From: Kosakonia oryziphila
Lineage (GTDB): Bacteria; Pseudomonadota; Gammaproteobacteria; Enterobacterales; Enterobacteriaceae
Direction: 5' to 3'
Length of the DNA: 53,454 nucleotides
Assembly: GCF_900094795.1 (NCBI RefSeq)
Contig: NZ_FMBC01000009.1
Coordinates: 1 to 53,454, forward strand
Shown piece by piece: positions 7,861 to 16,715 of the stretch. The notes beneath the pieces were generated by a model that did not search any database, was not told the origin of the DNA, and saw only the letters and a program-made list of their open reading frames with translations. Position numbers and translations under genes: made by a program. Within the stretch, counting starts at the first letter, position 1. Each line of letters starts with the position of its first letter.

Positions 7861-8328
7861 ATGACGATTTGGGAAATTAGCGAAAAGGCAGATTACATTG
7901 CCGGGCGACACCATCTATTGCAGGAGGAGTGGCGCAGTTACTGTAACGCGCTGGTTCAGGGGATCACGCTGTCAAAAGCGCGCCTGCACCATGCCATAGG
8001 TTGCGCGCCGGATCAGCAGCTCTGTTTCGAGTTGTTCGGCCACTTTACGGTCACCGTCTCTCTGACCGGCGGCTTTAACGGTCACACCATCGAATACGCG
8101 ATTGCCAATAAAGATGGCAGCGACAAGCGCTTGATTGCGCAGGCGCAGCTCACCAGCGATGGCAAAGTGGACCGTGTTATCAGCACCCATAATCGCGAAA
8201 AAGTGCTGGAGCACTATCTGGAAAAAATCGCCACGGTTTACGACAGCCTGTACGCGGCGCTGGAAAACGATACCCCCATCAATCCCTCTCTTCTTGCCAG
8301 CAGCACGCACGCGTCTGTGTTGGCCTGA
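7861..8328 (+). CDS. hycA: Formate hydrogenlyase regulatory protein HycA
   Basis: HycA is the negative regulator of the formate regulon and counteracts FhlA. The protein has 155 residues, close to the 153 of E. coli, with the recognisable N-terminus MTIWEISEKADYIAGRH. It has no membrane segment, cofactor motif or classical DNA-binding motif, which is normal for the family. It is the first gene of hyc, behind the sigma-54 promoter at 7808. The gap to hycB holds a second FhlA-type site. Confidence 0.95.
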   Translation: MTIWEISEKADYIAGRHHLLQEEWRSYCNALVQGITLSKARLHHAIGCAPDQQLCFELFGHFTVTVSLTGGFNGHTIEYAIANKDGSDKRLIAQAQLTSDGKVDRVISTHNREKVLEHYLEKIATVYDSLYAALENDTPINPSLLASSTHASVLA

Positions 8329-8335
8329 GTTTGGG

Positions 8336-8369
8336 TGTCGAGATGTGTCGAAGTGACACGTCGTACGAC
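8336..8369. promoter_or_regulatory. FhlA-type activator site in the hycA-hycB gap
   Basis: TGTCGA (8336), TGTCGAAGTGACA (8346-8358) and the palindrome GTCGTACGAC (8360-8369) occur in series. In E. coli an FhlA target site in this same gap contributes to hyp activation, so the position matches known biology. The shared half sites with 7731-7760 are directly visible. Confidence 0.7.
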
Positions 8370-8423
8370 TGATTTCGTCAAAAATGACCGCCCGGACTGG
8401 GTGAATCACCTGAGGATTAGCTG

Positions 8424-9032
8424 GTGAACCGTTTTGTAATTGCCGACCCGGCGCTTTGTATCGGCTGCCATACCTGCGAGGCGGCCTGCGCGGAGACGCA
8501 CCGCACACATGGCTTGCAGTCGATGCCTCGGCTGCACGTGATGCGTAATGAACATGAATCCGCGCCGCAGCAGTGCCACCACTGTGAAGATGCGCCCTGT
8601 GCGGGCGTGTGTCCGGTAAACGCTATTAATCGCGTTGATGGCGCGGTGCAGTTAAATGAAAGCCTGTGCGTAAGCTGCAAATTGTGCGCAATTGCCTGCC
8701 CATTTGGCGCTATCGAATTTGCCGGTAGCCGTCCGCTGGATATTCCGGCCAACGTTAACTCGCCGCTCGCACCTGCCGCGCCGCCCGCGCCTGCACGCGT
8801 CAGTACGCTGCTGGACTGGGTGCCTGGCGTACGGGCTATCGCCGTGAAGTGCGATCTCTGCCATTTCGATGAACAAGGCCCGGCCTGTGTGCGGATGTGC
8901 CCGACCAGGGCGCTGCATCTGGTCAATAACCTCGACATCGCCCGCGCCAGCCGTCGCAAACGCGAGCAGACCCTGAATACGGACTACGGCGATTTGTCGC
9001 TGTTTACCCAGCTTAACCGGAGTGCAAAATGA
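8424..9032 (+). CDS. hycB: Formate hydrogenlyase iron-sulfur subunit HycB
   Basis: HycB carries electrons from formate dehydrogenase H to hydrogenase 3. The protein has 202 residues and starts at GTG (8424) behind TGAGGA. It has four ferredoxin-type cysteine groups: CIGCHTCEAAC, CHHCEDAPCAGVC, CVSCKLCAIAC and CDLCHF...CVRMC, enough for four [4Fe-4S] clusters. It is a paralogue of HydN at 22975, whose N-terminus it shares (MNRF, DPALCIGC against DAAKCIGC). It overlaps hycC by four bases. The location is the cytoplasmic arm of the membrane-bound complex. Confidence 0.96.
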   Translation: MNRFVIADPALCIGCHTCEAACAETHRTHGLQSMPRLHVMRNEHESAPQQCHHCEDAPCAGVCPVNAINRVDGAVQLNESLCVSCKLCAIACPFGAIEFAGSRPLDIPANVNSPLAPAAPPAPARVSTLLDWVPGVRAIAVKCDLCHFDEQGPACVRMCPTRALHLVNNLDIARASRRKREQTLNTDYGDLSLFTQLNRSAK

Positions 9033-10843
9033 CGATCCTCTCGTTGCTCAACGGCGCGGTGGCGGTGTTTACCTGCGCTGCTGCGCTGGCGTGCCTCTTT
9101 ACGCGGGCGAAAATTCTCAGTGGCTGGCTGGCCGGTCTTGGCGGCGCCATCGGCAGTATCATGGCGACCGCAGCCGGGTTGTTATCGTTGCTGGGCGCAG
9201 ATGCCGTTTCCGGCAGCCTGACGCTGTTGCAGTACCCATTGCTGGTTACGCCGCTACGTGCCGTATGGGTGATTACTTTCGGTCTCTGCGGCTTGCTTAT
9301 CAGCCTCTATAACATCCACTGGCACCGCCATGACGCGGTGAAAGCCAACGGGTTATTGATCAATTTACTGCTGGCCGCCGCGCTGTGCGCCGTCTGCGCC
9401 GCGAACCTGGGCGAGCTGGTAGTAATGAGTGAAATCATGGCGCTGAGCGCAGTGTTTCTTACCGGTTGCAGCGCCTCCGGCAAACTGTGGTTCGCCATGG
9501 GGCGTCTTGGCACTGTGCTGCTGGTACTGGCCTGCTGGTTTATCTGGCAGCGTTATCACACACTCGATTTTGTTCAGCTTAGCGGACAACCGCTGAGCAA
9601 CGGCATCTGGCTGCTGGGGGTGATTGGCTTTGGTCTGCTGGCGGGGATAATTCCGTTGCACGCCTGGGCGCCACAGGCACACGCCAGCGCACAAGCACCA
9701 GCCGCCGCGCTCTTTTCTACCGTGGTGATGAAAGTGGGGCTGTTCGGCATTCTCAGTTTCTCCTTGCTGGGTGGCCAGCCGCCGCTGTGGTGGGGTGTTG
9801 TGCTGCTGGTATTCGGCATGATCACTGCCTTTGTCGGCGGTTTGTATGCGCTGATGGAGCACAATATTCAGCGCCTGCTGGCTTATCACACGCTGGAAAA
9901 CATCGGCATCATTTTGCTCGGCCTTGGCGCGGGCGTAACCGGGCTGGCGTTGCAGCAACCGGCGCTAATGGCGCTGGGGCTGGTTGGCGGTCTGTATCAC
10001 CTTTTCAATCACAGTTTGTTTAAGAGCACGCTGTTCCTTGGCGCGGGCGCACTGTGGTTTGGTACCGGCTATCGCGATATCGAAAAACTGGGCGGCATCG
10101 GCAAAAAAATGCCACTTATCTCGCTGGCGATGTTGGTCGGGCTGATGGCAATGGCAGCGCTGCCGCCGCTCAATGGTTTTGCTGGTGAATGGGTGATTTA
10201 TCAATCCTTCTTCAGTCTGAGCAGTAGCGGCCACTTTATCCTGCAATTGATAGGGCCGCTGCTGGCGGTGGGCCTGGCAATAACTGGCGCGCTGGCGGTG
10301 ATGTGTATGGCGAAAGTTTATGGCGTCACCTTCCTTGGCGCGCCGCGAACCCCGCAGGCGGAAAACCCGCAATCCATCCCCTGGCTGATGACCGCGAGCG
10401 TGGCCATACTGGCGCTCTGCTGCGTGGTCGGTGGTGTTGCTGCGCCGTGGCTGTTGCCGCGTCTGTATGCCGCCGTACCGCTGCCGCTGCACACCGCGAA
10501 CACGGTGGTGTCGCAACCGATGATCACGCTGCTGCTGATTGCCATGCCTCTGCTACCGTTGCTGCTGATGGTGCTGTTTAAAGGCGATCGTCTGCCATCC
10601 CGCCGCCGTGGAAGTGCCTGGGTTTGTGGCTATGACCATGAAGATGTAATGGTGATCACCGCCCACGGCTTTGCCATGCCGGTAAAAGTCGCATTTGCCC
10701 CGGTGTTAAAGCTGCGCAAATGGCTGGAACCTACGCTGATTCTGCCCGGTTGGCGTACCGACGCGGCCCCATTGTTGTTTCGTCGGCTAGCGCTAATTGA
10801 GTTGGCGGTGCTGGTGGTGGTGGTGATTTCCAAAGGAGCCTGA
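9029..10843 (+). CDS. hycC: Formate hydrogenlyase membrane subunit HycC
   Basis: HycC is the large integral membrane subunit of hydrogenase 3, related to the antiporter-like NuoL/M/N subunits of complex I. The protein has 604 residues (E. coli 608) with about fifteen or more hydrophobic helices through the whole length. The proton-channel family segments are clear, for example HAWAPQAHASAQAPAAALFSTV-type sequence near residue 210 and LLAYHTLENIGIILLGLG near 285. It overlaps hycB upstream and ends at the hycD start. Confidence 0.96.
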   Translation: MTILSLLNGAVAVFTCAAALACLFTRAKILSGWLAGLGGAIGSIMATAAGLLSLLGADAVSGSLTLLQYPLLVTPLRAVWVITFGLCGLLISLYNIHWHRHDAVKANGLLINLLLAAALCAVCAANLGELVVMSEIMALSAVFLTGCSASGKLWFAMGRLGTVLLVLACWFIWQRYHTLDFVQLSGQPLSNGIWLLGVIGFGLLAGIIPLHAWAPQAHASAQAPAAALFSTVVMKVGLFGILSFSLLGGQPPLWWGVVLLVFGMITAFVGGLYALMEHNIQRLLAYHTLENIGIILLGLGAGVTGLALQQPALMALGLVGGLYHLFNHSLFKSTLFLGAGALWFGTGYRDIEKLGGIGKKMPLISLAMLVGLMAMAALPPLNGFAGEWVIYQSFFSLSSSGHFILQLIGPLLAVGLAITGALAVMCMAKVYGVTFLGAPRTPQAENPQSIPWLMTASVAILALCCVVGGVAAPWLLPRLYAAVPLPLHTANTVVSQPMITLLLIAMPLLPLLLMVLFKGDRLPSRRRGSAWVCGYDHEDVMVITAHGFAMPVKVAFAPVLKLRKWLEPTLILPGWRTDAAPLLFRRLALIELAVLVVVVISKGA

Positions 10844-10845
10844 TG

Positions 10846-11772
10846 ATGAGTTTTCTGTATGCGTTATTGCAGGCGCTGGTGCTGTTTGCTTTTGCGCCGC
10901 TGCTATCCGGTATCAGCCGTGTGGCGCGCGCCCGGCTGCACAATCGCCGTGGCCCCGGCGTGCTGCAAGAGTACCGCGACCTGTTCAAATTGCTGGGTCG
11001 CCAGAGTATTGCCCCTGCGGCGTCCGGTTGGGTGTTTCGCCTGATGCCGTTTGTGATGGCAGGTGTGATGCTGACCATTGCGACGGCTTTGCCAGTGGTC
11101 ACCATTAACTCGCCGCTGCCTTTGCTGGGCGATGTGATCACCCTGATCTATCTGTTCGCCATTGCCCGTTTCTTCTTTGCCATTGCCGGGCTGGATACCG
11201 GTAGCCCGTTTACCGGCATCGGCGCCAGCCGCGAAGCGATGCTGGGTGTGCTGGTCGAACCGATTTTGCTGCTCGGTTTGTGGGTGGCAGCGCTGGTAGC
11301 GGGTTCCACCCATATCAGTCATATCACCGACACCGTTTACCACTGGCCAGGTAAGGACTCACTCCCGCTGTTTCTGGCGCTATGCGCCTGCGCGTTCGCC
11401 ACCTTTATTGAGATGGGCAAACTGCCGTTTGATCTTGCGGAAGCAGAGCAGGAGTTGCAGGAAGGGCCGCTGTCGGAGTACAGCGGCAGCGGCTTTGCGT
11501 TGCTGAAGTGGGGTATCAGCTTAAAACAACTGGTGGTGCTGCAAATGTTCGTCGGCGTTTTTCTGCCGTGGGGGCAGATGAGCAGCTTTAGCGCGGCAGG
11601 TCTGCTGCTGGCGTTGGTGGTGGCGTTGGTGAAATTAATTGTCGGCGTACTGGTGATTGCCCTGTTTGAAAACAGCATGGCGCGCCTGCGCTTTGCTGCC
11701 ACGTCACGCGTCACCTGGGCCGGGTTCGGCGTTGCCTTTTTAGCGTTCGTCTCCTTACTGGCGACGTATTAA
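10846..11772 (+). CDS. hycD: Formate hydrogenlyase membrane subunit HycD
   Basis: HycD is the NuoH-like membrane subunit that anchors the hydrogenase arm. The protein has 308 residues with about eight hydrophobic segments. The conserved NuoH-type loop IEMGKLPFDLAEAEQEL and RGPGVLQEYRD are present. Two adjacent ATGs (10843 and 10846) are possible; the second has better spacing from AAAGGAG (10832-10838) and matches the usual MS start. The stop codon of hycC overlaps this start region, so the two are translationally coupled. Confidence 0.95.
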   Translation: MSFLYALLQALVLFAFAPLLSGISRVARARLHNRRGPGVLQEYRDLFKLLGRQSIAPAASGWVFRLMPFVMAGVMLTIATALPVVTINSPLPLLGDVITLIYLFAIARFFFAIAGLDTGSPFTGIGASREAMLGVLVEPILLLGLWVAALVAGSTHISHITDTVYHWPGKDSLPLFLALCACAFATFIEMGKLPFDLAEAEQELQEGPLSEYSGSGFALLKWGISLKQLVVLQMFVGVFLPWGQMSSFSAAGLLLALVVALVKLIVGVLVIALFENSMARLRFAATSRVTWAGFGVAFLAFVSLLATY

Positions 11773-11784
11773 GAGAGTGTATGC

Positions 11785-13494
11785 ATGTCTGAAGAAAAAA
11801 TCGGTCAACACTATCTGGCTGCCCTGCACGAGAAATTTCCCGGCGTGGTGCTGGATGAAGCGTGGCAGACCAAAGACCAAATCACCATTACCGTGAAAGT
11901 GAACTACCTGCCGGAAGTGGTGGCATTTCTCTACTATCAGCACGGAGGCTGGTTATCGGTGCTGTTTGGTAACGACGAACGCAAGCTGAATGGCCACTTT
12001 GCCGTTTACTACGTACTGTCGATGGAGCAAGGCGTCAAGTGCTGGATAACTGTGCGCGTTGAAGTCGATGCGCTGAAACCGGAGTATCCGTCCGTGACGC
12101 CGAGCGTGCCTGCGGCCGTGTGGGGCGAGCGCGAAGTGCGCGATATGTATGGCCTGGTGCCGGTCGGTTTACCGGATGAGCGCCGCCTGGTACTGCCAGA
12201 TGACTGGCCGGATGAACTCTATCCGCTGCGTAAAGACAGCATGGATTATCGCCAGCGCCCCGCACCGACTACCGATGCGGAAACTTATCAATTCATCAAC
12301 GAGCTCGGCGATAAGAAAAACAACGTGGTGCCGATTGGCCCGCTGCACGTTACGTCGGATGAACCGGGCCATTTCCGCCTGTTTGTCGATGGCGAGAACA
12401 TTGTCGATGCTGATTACCGCATGTTTTATGTGCATCGTGGGATGGAGAAACTGGCAGAAACCCGCATGGGTTACAACGAAGTCACCTTTCTCTCGGATCG
12501 CGTGTGCGGCATCTGTGGGTTTGCCCACAGTACCGCCTACACCAGCTCGGTAGAAAACGCGATGGGCATTGTGGTGCCGGAACGCGCGCAGATGATCCGC
12601 GCCATTCTGCTGGAAGTGGAACGCCTGCACTCTCACCTGTTAAACCTCGGTCTGGCTTGCCACTTTGTCGGTTTTGATTCCGGGTTTATGCAGTTTTTCC
12701 GCGTGCGTGAAGCGTCGATGAAAATGGCGGAAATTCTCACTGGTGCGCGTAAAACCTACGGTATGAACCTGATTGGCGGCATTCGCCGCGACATGCTGAA
12801 AGACGATATGGTGCAGACGCGCGCATTGGCGCAGCAGATGCGCCGTGATGTGATGGAGCTGGTCGATGTGTTGATGAGCACGCCGAATATCGAGCAGCGC
12901 ACCGTCGGCATTGGTCGTCTTGATCCGCAAATTGCCCGCGATTTCAGCAACGTCGGCCCAATGGTGCGTGCCAGCGGCCACGCCCGTGATACCCGCGCCG
13001 ATCATCCGTTTGCCGGTTACGGTCTGTTGCCGATGACGGTGCACAGCGAGCAGGGCTGCGATGTAATTTCCCGCCTGAAAGTGCGCATCAACGAAGTGCT
13101 GACGGCACTGAACATGATCGATTTTGGTCTGGACAACCTACCCGGCGGCCCGCTGATGGTTGAAGGCTTTACCTATATCCCGCACCGCTTTGCTCTTGGT
13201 TTTGCCGAAGCGCCGCGCGGAGATGATATTCACTGGAGTATGACCGGCGACAACCAGAAGCTCTATCGCTGGCGCTGCCGTGCGGCTACCTACGCCAACT
13301 GGCCAACGCTGCGTCATATGCTGCGTGGCAACACCGTTTCCGATGCGCCGCTGATTATTGGCAGCCTTGATCCTTGCTACTCCTGCACCGACCGCATGAC
13401 GGTCGTGGATGTGCGCAAGAAGAAAAGTAAGGTCGTGCCGTACAAAGAGCTGGAGCGTTACGGGATCGAGCGTAAAAACTCGCCGTTGAAATAG
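11785..13494 (+). CDS. hycE: Hydrogenase 3 large (NiFe) subunit HycE
   Basis: HycE is the catalytic subunit of proton reduction. The protein has 569 residues. An N-terminal NuoC-like domain (to about 170) is followed by the NiFe domain. Nickel ligands are in RVCGIC (Cys241, Cys244) and DPCYSC (Cys531, Cys534). After CTDR comes a 32-residue tail beginning MTVVDVRKKK, the extension that HycI removes after nickel insertion. The tail and protease are therefore both retained here. It sits 12 bases downstream of hycD. Confidence 0.97.
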   Translation: MSEEKIGQHYLAALHEKFPGVVLDEAWQTKDQITITVKVNYLPEVVAFLYYQHGGWLSVLFGNDERKLNGHFAVYYVLSMEQGVKCWITVRVEVDALKPEYPSVTPSVPAAVWGEREVRDMYGLVPVGLPDERRLVLPDDWPDELYPLRKDSMDYRQRPAPTTDAETYQFINELGDKKNNVVPIGPLHVTSDEPGHFRLFVDGENIVDADYRMFYVHRGMEKLAETRMGYNEVTFLSDRVCGICGFAHSTAYTSSVENAMGIVVPERAQMIRAILLEVERLHSHLLNLGLACHFVGFDSGFMQFFRVREASMKMAEILTGARKTYGMNLIGGIRRDMLKDDMVQTRALAQQMRRDVMELVDVLMSTPNIEQRTVGIGRLDPQIARDFSNVGPMVRASGHARDTRADHPFAGYGLLPMTVHSEQGCDVISRLKVRINEVLTALNMIDFGLDNLPGGPLMVEGFTYIPHRFALGFAEAPRGDDIHWSMTGDNQKLYRWRCRAATYANWPTLRHMLRGNTVSDAPLIIGSLDPCYSCTDRMTVVDVRKKKSKVVPYKELERYGIERKNSPLK

Positions 13495-13510
13495 TGGGAG
13501 AACGCGAGCG

Positions 13511-14053
13511 ATGTTTACCTTTATTAAAAAAGTGATCAAAACCGGGACGGCAACCAGTGCGTATCCGCTTGCGCCGATGCCGGTGGATAAAAACTTCCGT
13601 GGCAAACCGCAGCACAATCCGCAGCAGTGCATTGGCTGTGCGGCGTGCGTCAATGCTTGCCCGTCGAATGCGCTAACGGTAGAAACCGATCTCGCGACTG
13701 GCGAACTGGCCTGGCAGTTTAATCTCGGGCGCTGCATTTTCTGCGCCCGCTGCGAAGAAGTGTGCCCGACAGCGGCGATTACGCTCTCTCAAGAGTATGA
13801 ACTGGCGGTGTGGAGCAAAGCCGATTTTCTGCAACAGTCGCGCTACGGGCTGTGCCAGTGTCGCGAGTGTGCTCGGCCTTTCGCGGTGCAGAAAGAGATC
13901 GATTACGCCATTGCGTTGCTGGCACATAACGGTGATACCCGCGCTGAGCAGCACCGCGCCAGCTTTGAGACCTGCCCGGATTGCAAACGCCAGAAATGCC
14001 TGGTGTCGTCCGAACGCGTCGAATTGACCCGCCATATGAGAGAGGCCAGCTAA
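13511..14053 (+). CDS. hycF: Formate hydrogenlyase ferredoxin-type subunit HycF
   Basis: HycF is the NuoI-like iron-sulfur subunit linking the electron path to HycG. The protein has 180 residues. Two [4Fe-4S] motifs are clear, [12 protein letters not shown] and [13 protein letters not shown] further Cys-rich C-terminal part (CQCREC and CPDCKRQKC) could bind another metal. Its stop codon shares a base with the hycG start. Confidence 0.96.
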   Translation: MFTFIKKVIKTGTATSAYPLAPMPVDKNFRGKPQHNPQQCIGCAACVNACPSNALTVETDLATGELAWQFNLGRCIFCARCEEVCPTAAITLSQEYELAVWSKADFLQQSRYGLCQCRECARPFAVQKEIDYAIALLAHNGDTRAEQHRASFETCPDCKRQKCLVSSERVELTRHMREAS

Positions 14054-14817
14054 TGAGCCAGCTAGTAGGTCCGCGTGATGCGGACGGTATTCCGGTGCCG
14101 ATGACGGTGGAGGAGTCCATCGCCAGCATGAAAGCCTCGTTGCTGAATAAAATCAAACGCTCCGCTTACGTTTATCGTGTGGATTGTGGCGGCTGCAATG
14201 GCTGTGAAATTGAGATTTTTGCTACGCTTTCGCCGCTGTTCGATGCTGAACGCTTCGGTATCAAAGTTGTGCCTTCGCCGCGCCACGCCGACATTCTGCT
14301 GTTTACTGGTGCCGTTACCCGTGCGATGCGTTCACCGGCGCTGCGCGCCTGGCAATCTGCGCCGGATCCCAAAATCTGTATCTCCTACGGCGCATGCGGT
14401 AACAGCGGTGGTATCTTCCACGACCTGTACTGTGTCTGGGGCGGCACGGATAAAATCGTTCCGGTGGATGTGTATATTCCCGGCTGCCCGCCGACGCCTG
14501 CCGCTACGCTGTACGGTTTTGCCATGGCGCTGGGGTTGCTGGAGCAGAAAATTCACGCCCGTCTGCCTGGCGAACAGGACGATCAACCAGCAGAGATCCT
14601 GCATCCGACTATGGTACAACCGCTGCGGGTAAAAGTGGATCGTACCGCGCGCCGCCTTGCAGGTTACCGCTATGGTCGCCAGATTGCCGATGATTACCTG
14701 CGTTTACGCAGCATCGGCGAGCATGAAGTGGCGCGTTGGTTAGCGCAGGAGAACGATCCGCGTCTGGCTGAAATTGTCAGCCACCTTAATCAGGTGGTGC
14801 AGGAGGCGAAAATCTGA
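14053..14817 (+). CDS. hycG: Hydrogenase 3 small subunit HycG
   Basis: HycG is the NuoB-like small subunit holding the proximal [4Fe-4S] cluster next to the NiFe site. The protein has 254 residues when started at [12 protein letters not shown], which matches E. coli MSNLLGPRDANG and overlaps the hycF stop by one base. A longer frame reaching 13981 lies wholly within hycF and is rejected. Cluster ligands are in [18 protein letters not shown] and PGCPPTPA. It overlaps hycH by one base. Confidence 0.97.
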   Translation: MSQLVGPRDADGIPVPMTVEESIASMKASLLNKIKRSAYVYRVDCGGCNGCEIEIFATLSPLFDAERFGIKVVPSPRHADILLFTGAVTRAMRSPALRAWQSAPDPKICISYGACGNSGGIFHDLYCVWGGTDKIVPVDVYIPGCPPTPAATLYGFAMALGLLEQKIHARLPGEQDDQPAEILHPTMVQPLRVKVDRTARRLAGYRYGRQIADDYLRLRSIGEHEVARWLAQENDPRLAEIVSHLNQVVQEAKI

Positions 14818-15227
14818 TGAGCGAGACGGTGGCCTTTAGCCAGTTGCGGCGGAAATTTGTCGATGAGAACGATGCCACGCCGCCGCAGGCGCAGCAGGTG
14901 GTCTATTACTCTCTGGCGATTGGTCACCATCTTGGTGTGATCGACTGCCTGGAAACGGCGCTTTCTTGCCCGTGGGAGGCTTATCTGGCGTGGATCGGCA
15001 CGCTGGAGAGCGGCAGTGAAGCGCGGCGGAAAATGGAAGGCGTGCCGCGTTACGGCGAAATTGTTATCGACAGCACGCACGTAATGATGCTGGCTAACGC
15101 GTTTGACCGGGCGCTGGCCGGGCAGAATGAACAGCAGCAGGCCTGGAGCAGGGCGCTGCTGTCGATGTTGCACGACATCCACCAGGAAAGCGCTATCTAT
15201 TTGATGGTAAGGAGATTACGTGACTGA
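14817..15227 (+). CDS. hycH: Formate hydrogenlyase assembly protein HycH
   Basis: HycH is needed for assembly of hydrogenase 3 and is thought to act on the precursor of HycE before processing. It is not part of the final complex. The protein has 136 residues, matching the usual family size, with no membrane segment or metal motif. It starts on the hycG stop (ATGA) and overlaps hycI by eight bases, so dosage is tied to its neighbours. Confidence 0.94.
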   Translation: MSETVAFSQLRRKFVDENDATPPQAQQVVYYSLAIGHHLGVIDCLETALSCPWEAYLAWIGTLESGSEARRKMEGVPRYGEIVIDSTHVMMLANAFDRALAGQNEQQQAWSRALLSMLHDIHQESAIYLMVRRLRD

Positions 15228-15675
15228 TGTACTGCTGTGCGTGGGCAACAGCATGATGGGCGACGATGGCGCAGGCCCGTTGCTGGCGCAGATGTGCGCG
15301 GAAAATCCGCAGGGAAACTGGCGCGTGATCGACGGCGGCAGCGCACCGGAAAATGACGTTGTGGCGATCCGCGAGCTGCGCCCGACGCGGTTGCTGATTG
15401 TGGATGCTACCGATATGGGGCTGAACCCCGGCGAGATCCGCATTGTCGATCCCGATGACATTGCGGAAATGTTCCTGATGACCACCCACAATATGCCGCT
15501 CAACTACCTGATCGATCAGTTGAAAGAAGATATTGGCGAGGTGATTTTTCTCGGCATTCAGCCAGATATTGTCGGTTTTTATTACCCGATGACGCCACCG
15601 GTTAACGCGGCGGTGGAGACCATTTACCAGCGGTTGGCAGGCTGGGAAGGCAACGGCGGATTCGATCCGCTGTAA
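15220..15675 (+). CDS. hycI: Hydrogenase 3 maturation endopeptidase HycI
   Basis: HycI cleaves the C-terminal tail of HycE after nickel insertion. The protein has 151 residues and starts at GTG (15220) behind AAGGAG. The family nickel-sensing residues are visible: Asp in GNSMMGDDGAGP (about 16), Asp in IVDATDMG (about 62) and His in TTHNMP (about 90). It is the last gene of hyc. In E. coli it is followed directly by the asc genes; here three other genes (15701-18588) intervene. Confidence 0.96.
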   Translation: MTDVLLCVGNSMMGDDGAGPLLAQMCAENPQGNWRVIDGGSAPENDVVAIRELRPTRLLIVDATDMGLNPGEIRIVDPDDIAEMFLMTTHNMPLNYLIDQLKEDIGEVIFLGIQPDIVGFYYPMTPPVNAAVETIYQRLAGWEGNGGFDPL

Positions 15676-15700
15676 GCAGCATCGGGGCTCCGGCGCTGCA

Positions 15701-16657
15701 TTAACGACGGCGTTTTTCCGAGTACATCACCTTATCGCAATCTTCCAGCATACCGCGCAGCGTGGTGTACTTATCGCCGCCGTTTTCAATAATGCCGTGC
15801 GAGTAGTTGATGTGATAATTCTTGCCGGAAAGACGCTCGACGGCATCGATGCGTGATTGCAGATCGAAGAGAAATGCATCCGCACTGTGAGTCGGCGTGT
15901 TCGCCAGTAACACCGCAAACTCACCGCCGCCAAGCCGGGCGGCGATATCCTGATCTTTCAGGCATTTTGTCAGAGCGCTGGCGAAGGTTTTTACCACTTC
16001 GTCACCCTCTTTATTCCCCAGTAATTCATTAATCGATTTCAGGTTATCGATGGTGAAATAGAGCAGGCTGAGATCTTTTTTATGCTCTTTGAGCCAGGCA
16101 AAACGTTTCTCGCCGGAGCGGTAAAAGCCACGGCTGTTAGGCATGCCTGTCAGCAAATCGGACATTGCCATGCTGAGGATCAGAAACTCATCTTCCACAA
16201 TGGCGGCGAAATCGAGCAGGGTGTTGATCTCCGCACTGGAAAACGGGCGCGGATAGGTATCGATTATGCAGATGGTTCCGGCAATTGCACCGTCTGGCAG
16301 CCGCACCGGGCAACCCGCGTAAAAGCGCACCCACGGCTCGCCAGTAACAAACGGGTTTTCGGCAAAGCGTGGATCGGCAAGGGTATCTTTGACAATAAAC
16401 ACGCCCTCTTCGAGGATTGCATGCGCACAGAATGACAGATTGCGCGGCGTTTCGTGGGTATCGATGCCGCTACGCGACAGCAGCCACTGACGATCGCGAT
16501 CGAGCAGGCTTATCACCGCGATGGGGACATCAAAGGTGGTCTTCGCCATCCTGGTGAGTCGGTCAAAACGTTCATCATCCTTTTTATCCAAAAGGTCCAT
16601 CATGTACAGTGACTTAAGCCGCTCATTTTCGTTGACTGGCATGGCCGGGAAGATCAT
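15701..16657 (-). CDS. GAF-GGDEF protein with degenerate GGGEF signature
   Basis: The 318 residues divide into a GAF sensor (about 25-160; contains FCAHAI and AGCPVRLPDGAIAGTICIID, a common pattern in GAF-GGDEF proteins) and a GGDEF domain (about 165-315). The catalytic signature reads GGGEF, so the metal-binding Asp at the third position is Gly. The usual inhibitory RxxD site is KDQD. The nucleotide-contacting region is FTIDNLKSINELLG instead of the common DxDxFKxxND. Cyclic di-GMP synthesis therefore looks impaired, and the protein may bind GTP or act as a partner or effector. It is convergent with hycI and separated by 25 bases. Starts at MIFPAM or at MPVNEN five codons later are both possible. 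Confidence 0.85.
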   Translation of the reverse strand: MIFPAMPVNENERLKSLYMMDLLDKKDDERFDRLTRMAKTTFDVPIAVISLLDRDRQWLLSRSGIDTHETPRNLSFCAHAILEEGVFIVKDTLADPRFAENPFVTGEPWVRFYAGCPVRLPDGAIAGTICIIDTYPRPFSSAEINTLLDFAAIVEDEFLILSMAMSDLLTGMPNSRGFYRSGEKRFAWLKEHKKDLSLLYFTIDNLKSINELLGNKEGDEVVKTFASALTKCLKDQDIAARLGGGEFAVLLANTPTHSADAFLFDLQSRIDAVERLSGKNYHINYSHGIIENGGDKYTTLRGMLEDCDKVMYSEKRRR

Positions 16658-16715
16658 GGGACACCCTCGATTTTTTCTGTTTTCTCAAGTGTAGACAGAT
16701 CTTCCCATCATTGCG

